Part shown: positions 1-7,216 of the stretch, piece by piece
How the letters are laid out: each line of letters begins with the position of its first letter
Numbering within the stretch: the stretch's first letter is position 1
Assembly (NCBI GenBank): GCA_965120355.1
Contig: CBCPMX010000012.1
Span: 1-17,054, forward strand
DNA length: 17,054 nt
From: CBCPMX01 sp965120355
Lineage (GTDB): Bacteria > Bacillota > Clostridia > Oscillospirales > Oscillospiraceae
Direction: 5' to 3'
Translations under genes and position numbers: made by a program
Notes under the pieces: generated by a model
What the model was told of the DNA's origin: nothing
The model's input: the letters and a program-made list of their open reading frames with translations, nothing else
Database searches by the model: none

Positions 1-30
1 GTGACTCTGCTGCCCCCTCTTGTTCCGCTA

Positions 31-70
31 CAAAAACCAATCCCCCCGCCGCGCGGGGCGCGGCGGGGGA
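31..70 (-). terminator. Rho-independent terminator of argS
   Basis: Read on the minus strand, a very GC-rich inverted repeat (41-70, arms of about 12 bp rich in CCGCCGCG/CGCGGCGG) is followed by TTGGTTTTTG (31-40). It begins 12 nt after the argS stop codon. Nothing else can be supported in bases 1-30. Confidence 0.85.
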
Positions 71-82
71 CTTTGGGATATC

Positions 83-1840
83 TCACATTTTCTCTGGCGC
101 TGCGAAACCCAGCAGATCAATGCAGGTTTCCAGCACGGCTTTGGTCAGGGAGATCAGGGCGATATAGCCGCCCTGCTTCCGGGCGTCCGGCTCAGTGAGG
201 ATTCTGGTCTCATGGTAGAACTTGTTGACCGCGCCGCACAGCTCGTAGATATAGGCGCAGATGGTGTTGGGAGTGGCGTCCCGGTAGGCGATCTGCAAAT
301 TGTCGGCGAACCGGCTGAGAATCAGCATCAGGTCCTTTTCTTCCGCCGTGGACGGGGGCAGGATGGCCAGCTCCGCCGGGTCCTTGCCGTACTTGGCCAG
401 AATGGACTTGATGCGGACAATGGTGTAGAGGATATAGGGGCCGGTGTTGCCCTCGAAGGCGGAGAACCGCTCCAGATCGAACACATAGTCCTTGGTGGCC
501 AGGTTGCTCAGATCGCCGTATTTCAGGGCCGCCATGGCGATGAGCCGGGCGGTTTCGGCCTTTTCTTCGTCGGCGACAATGTTGTTTTCGGAGATTTTGT
601 CATAGACGTATTGGGTGACCTCACCGATGAGGGTTTCCAGCCGCATGACGCCGCCGGCGCGGGTCTTGAACGGTTTGCCGTCCTTGCCGTTCATGGTGCC
701 AAAGCCCAGGTGATCCAGACGGACCTCCGGCGGCACGATGCCGGCCTTGCGGGCGGCGCGGAAGACCTGCTCAAAGTGCAGGCTCTGCCGCTTGTCGGTG
801 ATATAAAACATCCGGTCGGGGTGGTAATCCCGCATCCGCTGCACCATGGTGGCCAGATCCGTGGTGGCGTAGAGGGAACCGCCGTCCTGCTTGACCAGAA
901 GGCAGGGGGGGATCTCCTTCTTGTCGCTTTCCTCCTGGATGTCGATGACCCAGGCGCCGTCGCTCTCCCGGGCCACGCCGCTGGCCTTCATCCGCTCCAG
1001 CATAGGGGGGATGTCCGGTTGGGCGTCGCTCTCGCCGAGCCAGACGTCGAACTCCACGTTCAGCTTGGCATAATTCTGCTTCAGGTCCGTGACAGAGACC
1101 TGCATAATATGCCGCCACAGGGCGGTGTAGGCGGGATCGCCGTGCTGCAGGGCCACGGTGGCGTTGTGGGCCTCCTGGGCAAACGCCGCGTCTTCCTTGC
1201 TGCGGGCGGAGGCGGCGGGATAGATTTCTTCCAGCTCGGAGATGGTGAAGGGGGCCTCGTCGGGATAGGGGCCGGTGTGATCGGGGTCAAAATAGGGCAG
1301 CTCCGGCTGACGGCGGTGGAGCTCCGCAATAATCAGCCCCATTTGGAGCCCCCAGTCGCCCAGGTGGACGTCGCCGATGACAGTGTTGCCGAAATAGCGG
1401 AAGATCCGCTTGATACTTTCGCCGATGATGGCCGAGCGCAGATGACCCACGTGCAGGGGCTTGGCCACATTGGGCCCGCCGTAGTCCACCACGATGGTAC
1501 CGGGGTGTTCCTCCGTCTCCAGGCCAAACTTTTCCGCGGCGGCCATGCGGCCCAGATAGGCGGCGATGGCCTCGGGCGTCAGCTTCAGATTCAAAAAGCC
1601 GGGCTTGGCGGCCTCCACAGAAGCAAAGCAGTCGGAAGTCCGGAGCTTGTCGGCCACCTCCTGGGCGATGACCATGGGGGCCTTGTGATATACTTTCGCG
1701 GCGGGAAGGCTGCCGTTGCACTGATATTCACACAGGTCCGGTCGGTTGGAAACGGTCACCTTTCCATAGGATGGGCCGTATCCGCAACCGGCAAAGGCTT
1801 GGGAGACGCTCTGTGCAATCAGGTCTACCAGCTTTTCCAT
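83..1840 (-). CDS. argS: arginyl-tRNA synthetase (ArgRS)
   Basis: Cytoplasmic class I aminoacyl-tRNA synthetase that charges tRNA-Arg with arginine using ATP; 585 residues, normal for the family. The N-terminal additional domain spans about residues 1-100. The HIGH signature appears as HVGH at 130-133, inside KPLHVGHLRSAIIG. The KMSKS loop is replaced by GKDGKPFKTRAGG at about 385-397, the form also found in E. coli ArgRS, so it is a normal variant and not a lesion. The DALR anticodon-binding domain occupies roughly 460-585. The start at 1840 was chosen because AGGAG lies just upstream and homology begins at MEKLVDLIAQ; the frame is open further upstream to 2008, but those 56 residues do not resemble ArgRS. 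It appears monocistronic, with a promoter near 2009-2039 and a terminator at 31-70. I see no T-box in the leader. Confidence 0.97.
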   Translation of the reverse strand: MEKLVDLIAQSVSQAFAGCGYGPSYGKVTVSNRPDLCEYQCNGSLPAAKVYHKAPMVIAQEVADKLRTSDCFASVEAAKPGFLNLKLTPEAIAAYLGRMAAAEKFGLETEEHPGTIVVDYGGPNVAKPLHVGHLRSAIIGESIKRIFRYFGNTVIGDVHLGDWGLQMGLIIAELHRRQPELPYFDPDHTGPYPDEAPFTISELEEIYPAASARSKEDAAFAQEAHNATVALQHGDPAYTALWRHIMQVSVTDLKQNYAKLNVEFDVWLGESDAQPDIPPMLERMKASGVARESDGAWVIDIQEESDKKEIPPCLLVKQDGGSLYATTDLATMVQRMRDYHPDRMFYITDKRQSLHFEQVFRAARKAGIVPPEVRLDHLGFGTMNGKDGKPFKTRAGGVMRLETLIGEVTQYVYDKISENNIVADEEKAETARLIAMAALKYGDLSNLATKDYVFDLERFSAFEGNTGPYILYTIVRIKSILAKYGKDPAELAILPPSTAEEKDLMLILSRFADNLQIAYRDATPNTICAYIYELCGAVNKFYHETRILTEPDARKQGGYIALISLTKAVLETCIDLLGFAAPEKM

Positions 1841-2008
1841 AGCAGCTTCTCCTTTCTTGTGTTTGTGGTTTGGGAAAACGTGAGATCCATCGTCTTCGGC
1901 TGCGGCTGGAATGTGCAAAAGAGGCGGTCCCGTTTGGATGCAGCGCCCTGCCCGCAGCGTGTTCTGAATCAGAGATCCCTTTGCCCTTTGTTGGAATTTT
2001 TCTATCAT

Positions 2009-2039
2009 ATCATAAAATTGGGGGCGTGTATAGCGTCAA
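2009..2039 (-). promoter_or_regulatory. probable sigma-A promoter of argS
   Basis: On the minus strand, TTGACG (2034-2039) and TATGAT (2009-2014) are separated by 19 bp; a shifted TTATGA at 2010-2015 would give 18 bp. The spacer is slightly long. The predicted leader is about 160 nt and shows neither a T-box core nor a terminator. Confidence 0.55.
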
Positions 2040-2091
2040 TTTGGGGCCGCTGCCGGTGAAAGTCCGCATACTGCGGGAATCAGCCCCAATT

Positions 2092-2388
2092 TCAGTCCGT
2101 TCGTTTCGCCAAATGCCGCACCAGCTGCACAAACGTCCCCACAATCAAACCGCAGGTGAATGGCGTCAGAACGCAGCTGAGAATTTGCAGCACAGATACA
2201 ATGCCTAAAAGCCGCATCAGAACTTCCAGAACGATGCAGATGCCCACAAAGATCCCCAGCAGGCACAGCTTGGCCCGCAGCTTTGTAAACAGCATCGGCG
2301 CCAAGATGCCCAGCAGGACCGCCACGGCCAGGGCGATGCCGCCCACAATGGGCGTTTCGGATAAATTCAGCGCTTGAAAAATCAGCAT
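2092..2388 (-). CDS. small membrane protein, three predicted helices
   Basis: A 98-residue, strongly hydrophobic protein. Three likely transmembrane segments lie at about residues 14-35, 41-61 and 66-90, and the tail is basic (RHLAKRTD). I do not recognise a family and assign no function. The start at 2388 is preferred over the in-frame ATG at 2400 because GGAGG lies 5 nt before the downstream ATG and actually overlaps the upstream one. It starts 57 nt after the stop of the P-loop kinase gene on the same strand, so it may be the last gene of that transcription unit. No clear terminator follows: a 7-bp repeat (TTGGGGC/GCCCCAA) spans about 2043-2089, but no T-run follows it. Confidence 0.7.
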   Translation of the reverse strand: MLIFQALNLSETPIVGGIALAVAVLLGILAPMLFTKLRAKLCLLGIFVGICIVLEVLMRLLGIVSVLQILSCVLTPFTCGLIVGTFVQLVRHLAKRTD

Positions 2389-2445
2389 AATTACCTCCAT
2401 ACCGGCGCTCCGGGACGGCGCCGCGTTGATAGGATGTATTGTTGG

Positions 2446-2940
2446 TCACAGAGCCGCCAGACGGCGGGCTACTTCCTCCGGAGTGCAGCCGGAGGTATCC
2501 AGTAAAATGGGGTCCATAGCCTGGTACAGGGGCAGGCGGGCGACGCTGCGCTCCACCACGTCGGCGGTGCGCAGGCCAAGGGCGATGTCCCGCTCCAGCC
2601 GCTGCCGCAGGAACGCTTCCCGGCAGACCAGCGAAACGGACAGGACCCGGCAGCCCTCCAATGGCAACTGGGAGACTATGGCGTCCAGAATAGCCTGCTC
2701 ATGGAGTACCCAGCAGAACACAATATTGTCCAGAACATGGCAGGACAGAAAATTGCGCAGCAGGGCGCAGATGTTGTTCAGCACCATGGTTTTGGTCTGG
2801 GAGGTCACCTGGAACGGATTCATGTCCCAGCACCAGTCGCCGTCCAGAAAGACAGCGTTGTCCAGCAGCCGCTTGAGCCGCTGGCCGGCTGTTGTCTTGC
2901 CCACACCCATGGGGCCGCCGATGAGGTACAGGGTTTTCAT
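2446..2940 (-). CDS. P-loop nucleotide/small-molecule kinase
   Basis: A 164-residue single-domain P-loop NTPase of the shikimate/gluconate/adenylate-type kinase fold. Walker A is GPMGVGKT at residues 9-16. A LDGDW segment follows at 32-36, in the place where such kinases bind substrate. A helix rich in Arg (REAFLRQRLERD, about 107-118) fits the lid that closes over ATP. The C-terminal segment TPEEVARRL (about 153-161) is typical of these small kinases. The substrate cannot be read from the sequence. Start 2940 has AGGAG upstream and overlaps the stop of the nitrilase-like gene (ATGA, 4 nt), implying translational coupling. Length and key motifs are intact, so it is probably functional even though its partner gene is not complete. 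Confidence 0.85.
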   Translation of the reverse strand: MKTLYLIGGPMGVGKTTAGQRLKRLLDNAVFLDGDWCWDMNPFQVTSQTKTMVLNNICALLRNFLSCHVLDNIVFCWVLHEQAILDAIVSQLPLEGCRVLSVSLVCREAFLRQRLERDIALGLRTADVVERSVARLPLYQAMDPILLDTSGCTPEEVARRLAAL

Positions 2941-3281
2941 AGCTTGTCTCCTGCCAACAGTCTGTCGCGAACAGCCCGGATTCCGGCTGTTCCAAAGTCC
3001 TCCACGGGTTTCTGAAAGTCCCAGATCAGCAACGCTGGCCGGTTTCTGGGCGCTTCGCGCACAACAGTGCCATGCGCGTCAAAACATGCCGTTGGCGCTG
3101 CCTGGTGCAGATTGATTTCCGTGCACCGGATATCCAGCGGCGGGTAGCCGGTCAGGGCACACTCCGGAAAGGCCAGAACGCGGACCTGCTGCTTTGCGGC
3201 GTTGTCAATAGCGGCGCATATGGTGCGGAAATTCTGTTCCATGTTGCCGGAGACGGCAAACTGCCATGCGGCCAGCCGCAT
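2937..3281 (-). pseudogene. carbon-nitrogen hydrolase (nitrilase family), internally deleted
   Basis: A 114-residue product. Residues 1-46 match the start of a nitrilase/amidase domain: MRLAAWQFAVSGNMEQNF, then FPECALTGYPP at about 37-47, which carries the catalytic Glu. From about residue 58 (ACFDAHGTVVREAPRNRP) the sequence instead resembles the C-terminal strands of the same domain, ending DRLLAGDKL. Family members run 250-300 residues, so roughly 150 residues holding the catalytic Lys and the nucleophilic Cys are missing, in frame. A good ribosome site (AGGAGG, 8 nt before ATG 3281), a promoter at 3359-3387 and a 4-nt overlap with the kinase gene remain. Either it is a dead gene kept because its translation feeds the kinase, or it is a shortened domain with another role. 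The family assignment is firm at the N terminus and softer at the C terminus. Confidence 0.7.
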
Positions 3282-3358
3282 GGCGGATCCCTCCTTGCGT
3301 GTCGCGTGTGGCATACTTGAGACCGGCGCTTGCGCACTTCGCGGTCAGGTGCATGGAT

Positions 3359-3387
3359 ATGATACCACAAACCGGCTGTGTTGTCAT
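3359..3387 (-). promoter_or_regulatory. sigma-A promoter of the nitrilase-remnant/kinase unit
   Basis: Minus strand ATGACA (3382-3387), 17-bp spacer, TATCAT (3359-3364). It lies about 80 nt upstream of the start at 3281. Confidence 0.65.
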
Positions 3388-3433
3388 GCACAAAGTGGTG
3401 AAACCGGCAACCTGGTAAACAGACGTGTTCCAG

Positions 3434-3476
3434 CGAGAAAAGTTCCCGGAGCGGGGGAAAACCCGCTCCGGGAACT
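3434..3476 (-). terminator. Rho-independent terminator of thiT
   Basis: A perfect 15-bp inverted repeat (3441-3455 with 3462-3476, arm AGTTCCCGGAGCGGG) has a 6-nt loop and is followed on the minus strand by CTTTTCTC. It starts 6 nt after the thiT stop. Confidence 0.9.
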
Positions 3477-3482
3477 GGCCGG

Positions 3483-4055
3483 TCATTGTGTGACCGTATT
3501 GTCGGTCAGAAACTGCTTGAGCGGCGTGGCCATCATCAAAGCCAGCAGTATCACGCACAATACGGTGTCAATGAGTATGTAACTGCCGTTATAAACCAGG
3601 GAGTACATCCACGGATCAGTGAAGGTGATGCTGAACAGCTCCGTGGGCGCGACAATTTTATAGATGGTGATGCCGCTGATGAAGTGAACCACGAAGCGAA
3701 CGAACGCCCCCACAATGGTGCCAATATAGACGCCGCCCTTCATTTTGCGGAACAGCCCGGCCAGCCCCAGCGGCGTAAAGGCCACCAGATAGTCCAGCAA
3801 CAGAGACTGCCAGCCCCAGGCTACGGCTCCGTCAATAAAAATCTGAAGCAGGCCATACACAAAGCCTGCCAGCAGGCCAGGGGCGCAGCCCCAGCGCAGG
3901 GCAATCAGGAAAATGGGCAGCATCTCCAGGGAGACAGAGCCGCCGTTGGGCAGGCGCAGCAGCTTCAGCTGGTTCAGGACCAGCGCTACGGCCACCATCA
4001 GGGCGCTTTCCACCAGCATCCTTGTTTTACTTCTGGATACAGTTGCGGTTTTCAT
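3483..4055 (-). CDS. thiT: thiamine transporter S component ThiT (ECF type)
   Basis: Membrane-embedded substrate-binding (S) subunit of an energy-coupling-factor transporter for thiamine; 190 residues, about the normal length, with six predicted helices. Family landmarks are visible: LLLDYLVAFTPLGLAG at about residues 89-104, the loop and helix with HFISG at about 123-127, and SLVYNGSYILID near 154-165, where ThiT carries binding-site Tyr and Asn residues. The start at 4055 has AGGAA upstream; the frame is open to 4199, but that stretch lies across the riboswitch terminator. The ECF energising genes (ecfA, ecfA', ecfT) are not in this window, as is usual for the shared-module type. It is regulated by the TPP riboswitch upstream, so expression should fall when thiamine pyrophosphate is plentiful. 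Confidence 0.93.
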   Translation of the reverse strand: MKTATVSRSKTRMLVESALMVAVALVLNQLKLLRLPNGGSVSLEMLPIFLIALRWGCAPGLLAGFVYGLLQIFIDGAVAWGWQSLLLDYLVAFTPLGLAGLFRKMKGGVYIGTIVGAFVRFVVHFISGITIYKIVAPTELFSITFTDPWMYSLVYNGSYILIDTVLCVILLALMMATPLKQFLTDNTVTQ

Positions 4056-4162
4056 CGGATCTTCCTTTCTCTTGTTCAGATTGACTTCAGGAACCGCATT
4101 TTGTGGAGGTTTGCAGCGGCTCCTGAGAGCGGCCTGAGCCGCGGTTTTTCTCTGCCGGAGGC

Positions 4163-4190
4163 AAAAGAAAAACGCCGAATATTCGGCGTT
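4163..4190 (-). terminator. expression-platform terminator of the TPP riboswitch
   Basis: The perfect palindrome AACGCCGAATATTCGGCGTT (4171-4190) is followed on the minus strand by TTTCTTTT. It lies between the TPP aptamer and thiT, so it is the switching terminator and not the end of a gene. A second hairpin at about 4203-4233 (CTCCG/CGGAG around GGCCGGTCCGGCC) may belong to the alternative fold. Confidence 0.88.
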
Positions 4191-4243
4191 GGCGGTCACA
4201 GGACTCCGAGAGGCCGGTCCGGCCGACGGAGATCCGATGCGTC

Positions 4244-4334
4244 CATCCCTACGCCGGCATTACCCGGATCAGGTTCTGAGGGACCGGATGGCAATGCATC
4301 TCATCACAGCCAGCGTGCGCCAGCACCCCTTGGA
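4244..4334 (-). ncRNA. TPP riboswitch (THI element)
   Basis: On the minus strand the 3' core reads CAGAACCTGATCCGGGTAAT (4259-4278) and continues GCCGGCGTAGGGA, almost identical to the THI-box consensus. The 5' part has GGGGTGC (4325-4331) and GCTGTGATGAGATG where GCTGAGA is usual. It binds thiamine pyrophosphate. The aptamer is followed by a terminator at 4163-4190 and then thiT, so the expected mode is ligand-promoted transcription termination. Confidence 0.95.
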
Positions 4335-4349
4335 CCATTCCTGGATCTC

Positions 4350-4378
4350 ATTGTACTGACTTGGCAGGCAGTTGTCAA
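4350..4378 (-). promoter_or_regulatory. sigma-A promoter of thiT and its riboswitch
   Basis: Minus strand TTGACA (4373-4378), exactly 17 bp, TACAAT (4350-4355). Transcription would start about 10 nt before the TPP aptamer. Confidence 0.9.
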
Positions 4379-4442
4379 TCCCAATCTTTTGTACGATCCT
4401 GGTCAGTCCGGCACATTTTGGCGGTCAGACGAAAAGAGAACA

Positions 4443-4470
4443 TTGCAGAAGACAGAAAATTGTGTATAAT
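4443..4470 (+). promoter_or_regulatory. probable promoter of the secreted beta-helix gene
   Basis: TTGCAG (4443-4448), 16 bp, TATAAT (4465-4470), followed by an AT repeat. It is divergent from the thiT promoter, with 64 bp between the two -35 boxes. The -10 is perfect; the -35 is weak. Confidence 0.6.
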
Positions 4471-4507
4471 ATATATATATTCTTATGATGAGAAAGGATT
4501 GTTGCTT

Positions 4508-6433
4508 GTGAAAACGCACAAATTGTTCAACAAGGCGCTGGCCCTGATTCTGACTGTGGCGCTGCTGGCTGCCATGTCTGTGACAGCGCTGGCTGCCTAC
4601 ACGCCTGTGGACATTTATGGTTCCGCTTCCGGCGGGATGGGGATGCCCGGCGGCGATATGGGCGGCGGGATGCCTGCGGCTCCGCCCGGCGGCGGCTCCC
4701 AGACCTTCTATACCGGCGATGCAGTCACGGAAGTGACCAGTCAGGCCTATGACGGAGTGACCTTTGCTGATTCCACCGGCGACGGTGAGGTGGCAGTTCG
4801 GGTGGGTCCTGGCGTATCCGCCGCCATGGACGGCGTCACCGTCACCAAGACCGGAGGCAGTTTGACCGGTGACGATGCCAGCTTCTATGGGGTCAACTCT
4901 GGCATTCTGGCTTATTCTGAAGATGCGGTTGCGCCGGCGTCTCTGACCATTGAGAATTCCACTGTCACCACCAACGGCCAGGGTGCCAACGGCGTCTTTG
5001 CCTATGGAGACGCTACCATCTCCATCTCCAACTCCACCGTTACCACCCAGGGTGCTGACGGTTCCGGCGGCATTATGGTGGCCGGCGGCGGCACACTGTA
5101 TGCGGAAGACTGCACCGTGGTCACCGAGGGCGGCTCCTCTGCCGCCATCCGTTCCGATCGGGGCAGCGGCGTCATGGTCATTGACGGCGGCAGTTATATT
5201 TCCAACGGCTCTCTGGGCACCGGCTCCCCGGCGGTCTACTGTGTGGCCGATATCACGGTCCGCAATGCCACCATGGCCGCCTACAACGCCCAGGCCATCT
5301 GCTTCGAGGGCCGCAACCCCGCCTATATTTACAACTGCTATCTGGAGGGCCAGTACACAGCCTCCGATGATGACGAAAACTCCAACGTCATGATCTATCA
5401 GTCCATGTCCGGCGACGGCGAGGAGGGCACCAGCTACTTCAATATGGTCGGCGGTGTCCTGAAAGCCAACAACGAGAGCGCGAGCGGCAACGCCAAAATG
5501 TTCTATACCACCAATACCTATTGCTACATCAACCTGTGCGATGTGGAAATGATCTACTCCGATACCATGGACACCTTCCTGCTGTGCGCCACCAACACCA
5601 ATGCACGGGGCTGGGGCACTGCCGGTGCCAATGGTTCCGAGTGTGTCCTGTACACCATTGACCAGGATGTGTGGGGCAAGATCATCTATGACTCCTGGAG
5701 TTATCTGGGCTGCTACTTCACCGAAGGCTCCGTGGTGGAGAGCCAGTTTATCTGCCGGGAGTACAACGGCAGCCGCGGCTGCGACGTCTACTTTGACGCC
5801 AGTTCCCAGTGGATTGTTACCGGTGACAGCGAGGTGCTGGACCTGTACACCGGCGGCGCGCAGATTGCCGACGCGGAAGGCAATTCCGTGACCATCCAGG
5901 GCGCCGATGGCACTGTGTATGTCCAGGGTGAGAGCCCCTACACCATCACCGTAAACGGCGTGTACAGCACCGAGGATCACTCCGGTCTGGAATATGTGCC
6001 CGGTATTGGCACTGTCCGCACCGGCGAGTATACTTTCGACTGTACTCCCGAAGGTGTCGATCCCAGCTATATCCCCACAGCTCCCGACGGCACGGTCTAT
6101 GAAGAGGCTGCCTATGAGGAGCACGAAAGCCCCGTTAACCACAATGCCATTGACGTAGTGGTCAATGGGCAGACTGTCGCCTCCGGCTGGAATGTGGACG
6201 GCAGCGTGGAGGTGCCCCTCCGGGCTGTGGTGGAGGCCCTGGGCGGCTCCGTGTCTTGGAATGGCGGCGAAAAAACGGTCACTGTCACGGTGGGCGATGT
6301 GGAGACGTCCTTTGCTGTCGGAGACGGCGGCAGCCGTGTAGAAGACCCGGGCACCACCTGGGTACCGCTGACTCTGGCGGAAACCCTGACCGGCGTGACC
6401 GCGGCCCTGTCCGAGGGAGCGGTGACCTTCTGA
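4508..6433 (+). CDS. secreted beta-helix protein with C-terminal stalk domain
   Basis: A 641-residue exported protein of unknown target. Residues 1-30 form a signal peptide (KTHKLFNK, a hydrophobic core, then ALA-A before Tyr31). Residues 37-66 are Gly/Met/Pro rich (GGMGMPGGDMGGGMPAAPPG). From about 70 to 500 there are repeated short strands with Asn/Gly/Ser turns (SLTIENSTVTTNGQG, ATISISNSTVTTQGAD, TLYAEDCTVVTEGG), as in right-handed parallel beta-helices of the pectate-lyase/adhesin type. Residues from about 549 to the end (VVVNGQTVASGW, VPLRAVVEALGGSVSW, WVPLTLAETL) match the copper-amine-oxidase N-terminal-like stalk domain found on clostridial surface proteins. The GTG at 4508 is taken as start: AAAGGA lies 9 nt upstream and the signal peptide begins there, whereas upstream in-frame residues do not look coding. 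No sortase motif or lipobox is seen. A role in surface binding of glycans is plausible but unproven. Confidence 0.85.
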   Translation: MKTHKLFNKALALILTVALLAAMSVTALAAYTPVDIYGSASGGMGMPGGDMGGGMPAAPPGGGSQTFYTGDAVTEVTSQAYDGVTFADSTGDGEVAVRVGPGVSAAMDGVTVTKTGGSLTGDDASFYGVNSGILAYSEDAVAPASLTIENSTVTTNGQGANGVFAYGDATISISNSTVTTQGADGSGGIMVAGGGTLYAEDCTVVTEGGSSAAIRSDRGSGVMVIDGGSYISNGSLGTGSPAVYCVADITVRNATMAAYNAQAICFEGRNPAYIYNCYLEGQYTASDDDENSNVMIYQSMSGDGEEGTSYFNMVGGVLKANNESASGNAKMFYTTNTYCYINLCDVEMIYSDTMDTFLLCATNTNARGWGTAGANGSECVLYTIDQDVWGKIIYDSWSYLGCYFTEGSVVESQFICREYNGSRGCDVYFDASSQWIVTGDSEVLDLYTGGAQIADAEGNSVTIQGADGTVYVQGESPYTITVNGVYSTEDHSGLEYVPGIGTVRTGEYTFDCTPEGVDPSYIPTAPDGTVYEEAAYEEHESPVNHNAIDVVVNGQTVASGWNVDGSVEVPLRAVVEALGGSVSWNGGEKTVTVTVGDVETSFAVGDGGSRVEDPGTTWVPLTLAETLTGVTAALSEGAVTF

Positions 6434-6462
6434 GGTTCCGACCCACAGACGATCTATTCTCC

Positions 6463-6494
6463 GGCGCGCACCGCAAGGTTTTGCGGTGCGCGCC
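6463..6494 (+). terminator. strong hairpin after the beta-helix gene
   Basis: A perfect 14-bp repeat (GGCGCGCACCGCAA, 6463-6476, with 6481-6494) and a 4-nt loop, 30 nt after the stop. The downstream sequence GTCTTCAG is a poor U-tract, so termination may be incomplete; see the second terminator at 6749-6785. Confidence 0.55.
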
Positions 6495-6917
6495 GTCTTC
6501 AGAAAATCTTCGGCAGATGTTTACGAGTCAGAAACAGATTTGCCAAAATACTGTCACATCTGTGGGGTATGCTTAATCTGCACTTGGGACATATCTGAAA
6601 ATCCCGTACCGGCCGTCTCTGTGCCCCATCCTCTGTAGCGCCGCTTGTGCTGCGTCTGGTACCTGATGCTGCAAAATGGATGGCCGGTGCGTTGCTTTTT
6701 CCCGATGTGTCTCAGGTATCCTGGTTCTTACTCTTAAATGTGTTTGCAGACGCCGACACGGTCCGGTCAACCGTGTTGGCGTTTTGCTGTAGAAAACCGG
6801 GAAACCGCCTGCGAATGTGAGAAATCTTCGATATGGCCGTCTCAGCCGGGAAGCGGACGTCCTTCTAAAAGTTTCCTTTAAGAAGGCGGAGAGGTTCTCG
6901 TGGCTTGCATTACAACG
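6495..6917. other. about 420-nt stretch without a convincing gene
   Basis: No open frame here has a ribosome site together with a recognisable protein; the open frame on the minus strand at 6573-6965 is Arg-rich and low in family-like character. It holds a strong plus-strand terminator (6749-6785) and a mismatched hairpin at 6861-6886 (CCTTCT-A-AAAG, loop TTTC, CTTT-A-AGAAGG). I found no promoter of good quality between 6495 and 6749. Confidence 0.5.
6749..6785 (+). terminator. orphan Rho-independent terminator
   Basis: A 14-bp stem (GACGCCGACACGGT, 6749-6762, with 6770-6783, two G-U pairs) has a 7-nt loop and runs into TTTT. It functions only on the plus strand by sequence. It lies 316 nt past the nearest plus-strand gene. 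Confidence 0.75.
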
Positions 6918-6950
6918 AACAGGGGCCGCTGCTATGCAGCGGCCCCTGTT
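6918..6950 (-). terminator. terminator of the ylxM-ffh-rpsP-khpA operon
   Basis: A perfect 15-bp inverted repeat (AACAGGGGCCGCTGC, 6918-6932, with 6936-6950) with a 3-nt centre begins 11 nt past the khpA stop. The minus-strand tail is CGTTGTAAT, only moderately T-rich. Confidence 0.7.
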
Positions 6951-6961
6951 CATGACCAGCT

Positions 6962-7189
6962 TCAATCGATGATTTCGACCGTGACCCGCTTGCCCTGGCG
7001 TTGCGCCACGGACTTGATGATGGTGCGGATCTCTTTGGCAATGCGCCCTTGGCGGCCAATGACCTTGCCCATGTCCTCGGGAGCGACCCGAAGCTCCAAA
7101 ACCGTTTCCTCACCGGGAATTTCCGTAATGGAGACAGCATCGGGATTATCGACCAGATTTTTGGCCATGTAAAGCAAGAGTTCTTTCAT
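6962..7189 (-). CDS. khpA: KH-domain RNA-binding protein KhpA
   Basis: A 75-residue protein made of a single KH domain with the RNA-gripping loop GKVIGRQGR at residues 41-49. In Gram-positive bacteria KhpA (YlqC) pairs with KhpB and binds many transcripts, affecting cell division and envelope growth. AAGGAG lies upstream of the start at 7189. It follows rpsP by 27 nt, the conserved order in Firmicutes. In many relatives rimM, trmD and rplS come next; here a hairpin terminator follows at once and the strand downstream is empty, so those genes must lie elsewhere. Confidence 0.95.
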   Translation of the reverse strand: MKELLLYMAKNLVDNPDAVSITEIPGEETVLELRVAPEDMGKVIGRQGRIAKEIRTIIKSVAQRQGKRVTVEIID

Positions 7190-7216
7190 AGTACGGTCTC
7201 CTTATTGCCAACCGAA

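Noticed and set aside
385..397. Loss of KMSKS in ArgRS as a defect (residue numbering)
   Set aside because: GKDGKPFKTR is the normal form of this loop in many bacterial ArgRS enzymes.
1841..2008. T-box leader before argS
   Set aside because: A GGGACCGCC stretch recalls the T-box core, but the conserved GGTGGNACC core, the specifier stem and the terminator are missing.
20..2059. Long open frame on the plus strand opposite argS
   Set aside because: It is the antisense of a clear ArgRS gene in GC-rich DNA, has no ribosome site and resembles no protein family.
4403..6142. Long minus-strand open frame opposite the beta-helix gene
   Set aside because: Antisense of a gene with signal peptide, ribosome site and recognisable domains; its Gly/Ala/Val/His-rich composition is a codon-bias artefact.
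6573..6965. 130-codon minus-strand open frame in the empty region
   Set aside because: It runs through the operon terminator at 6918-6950, is Arg/Pro-rich, lacks a ribosome site and resembles nothing.
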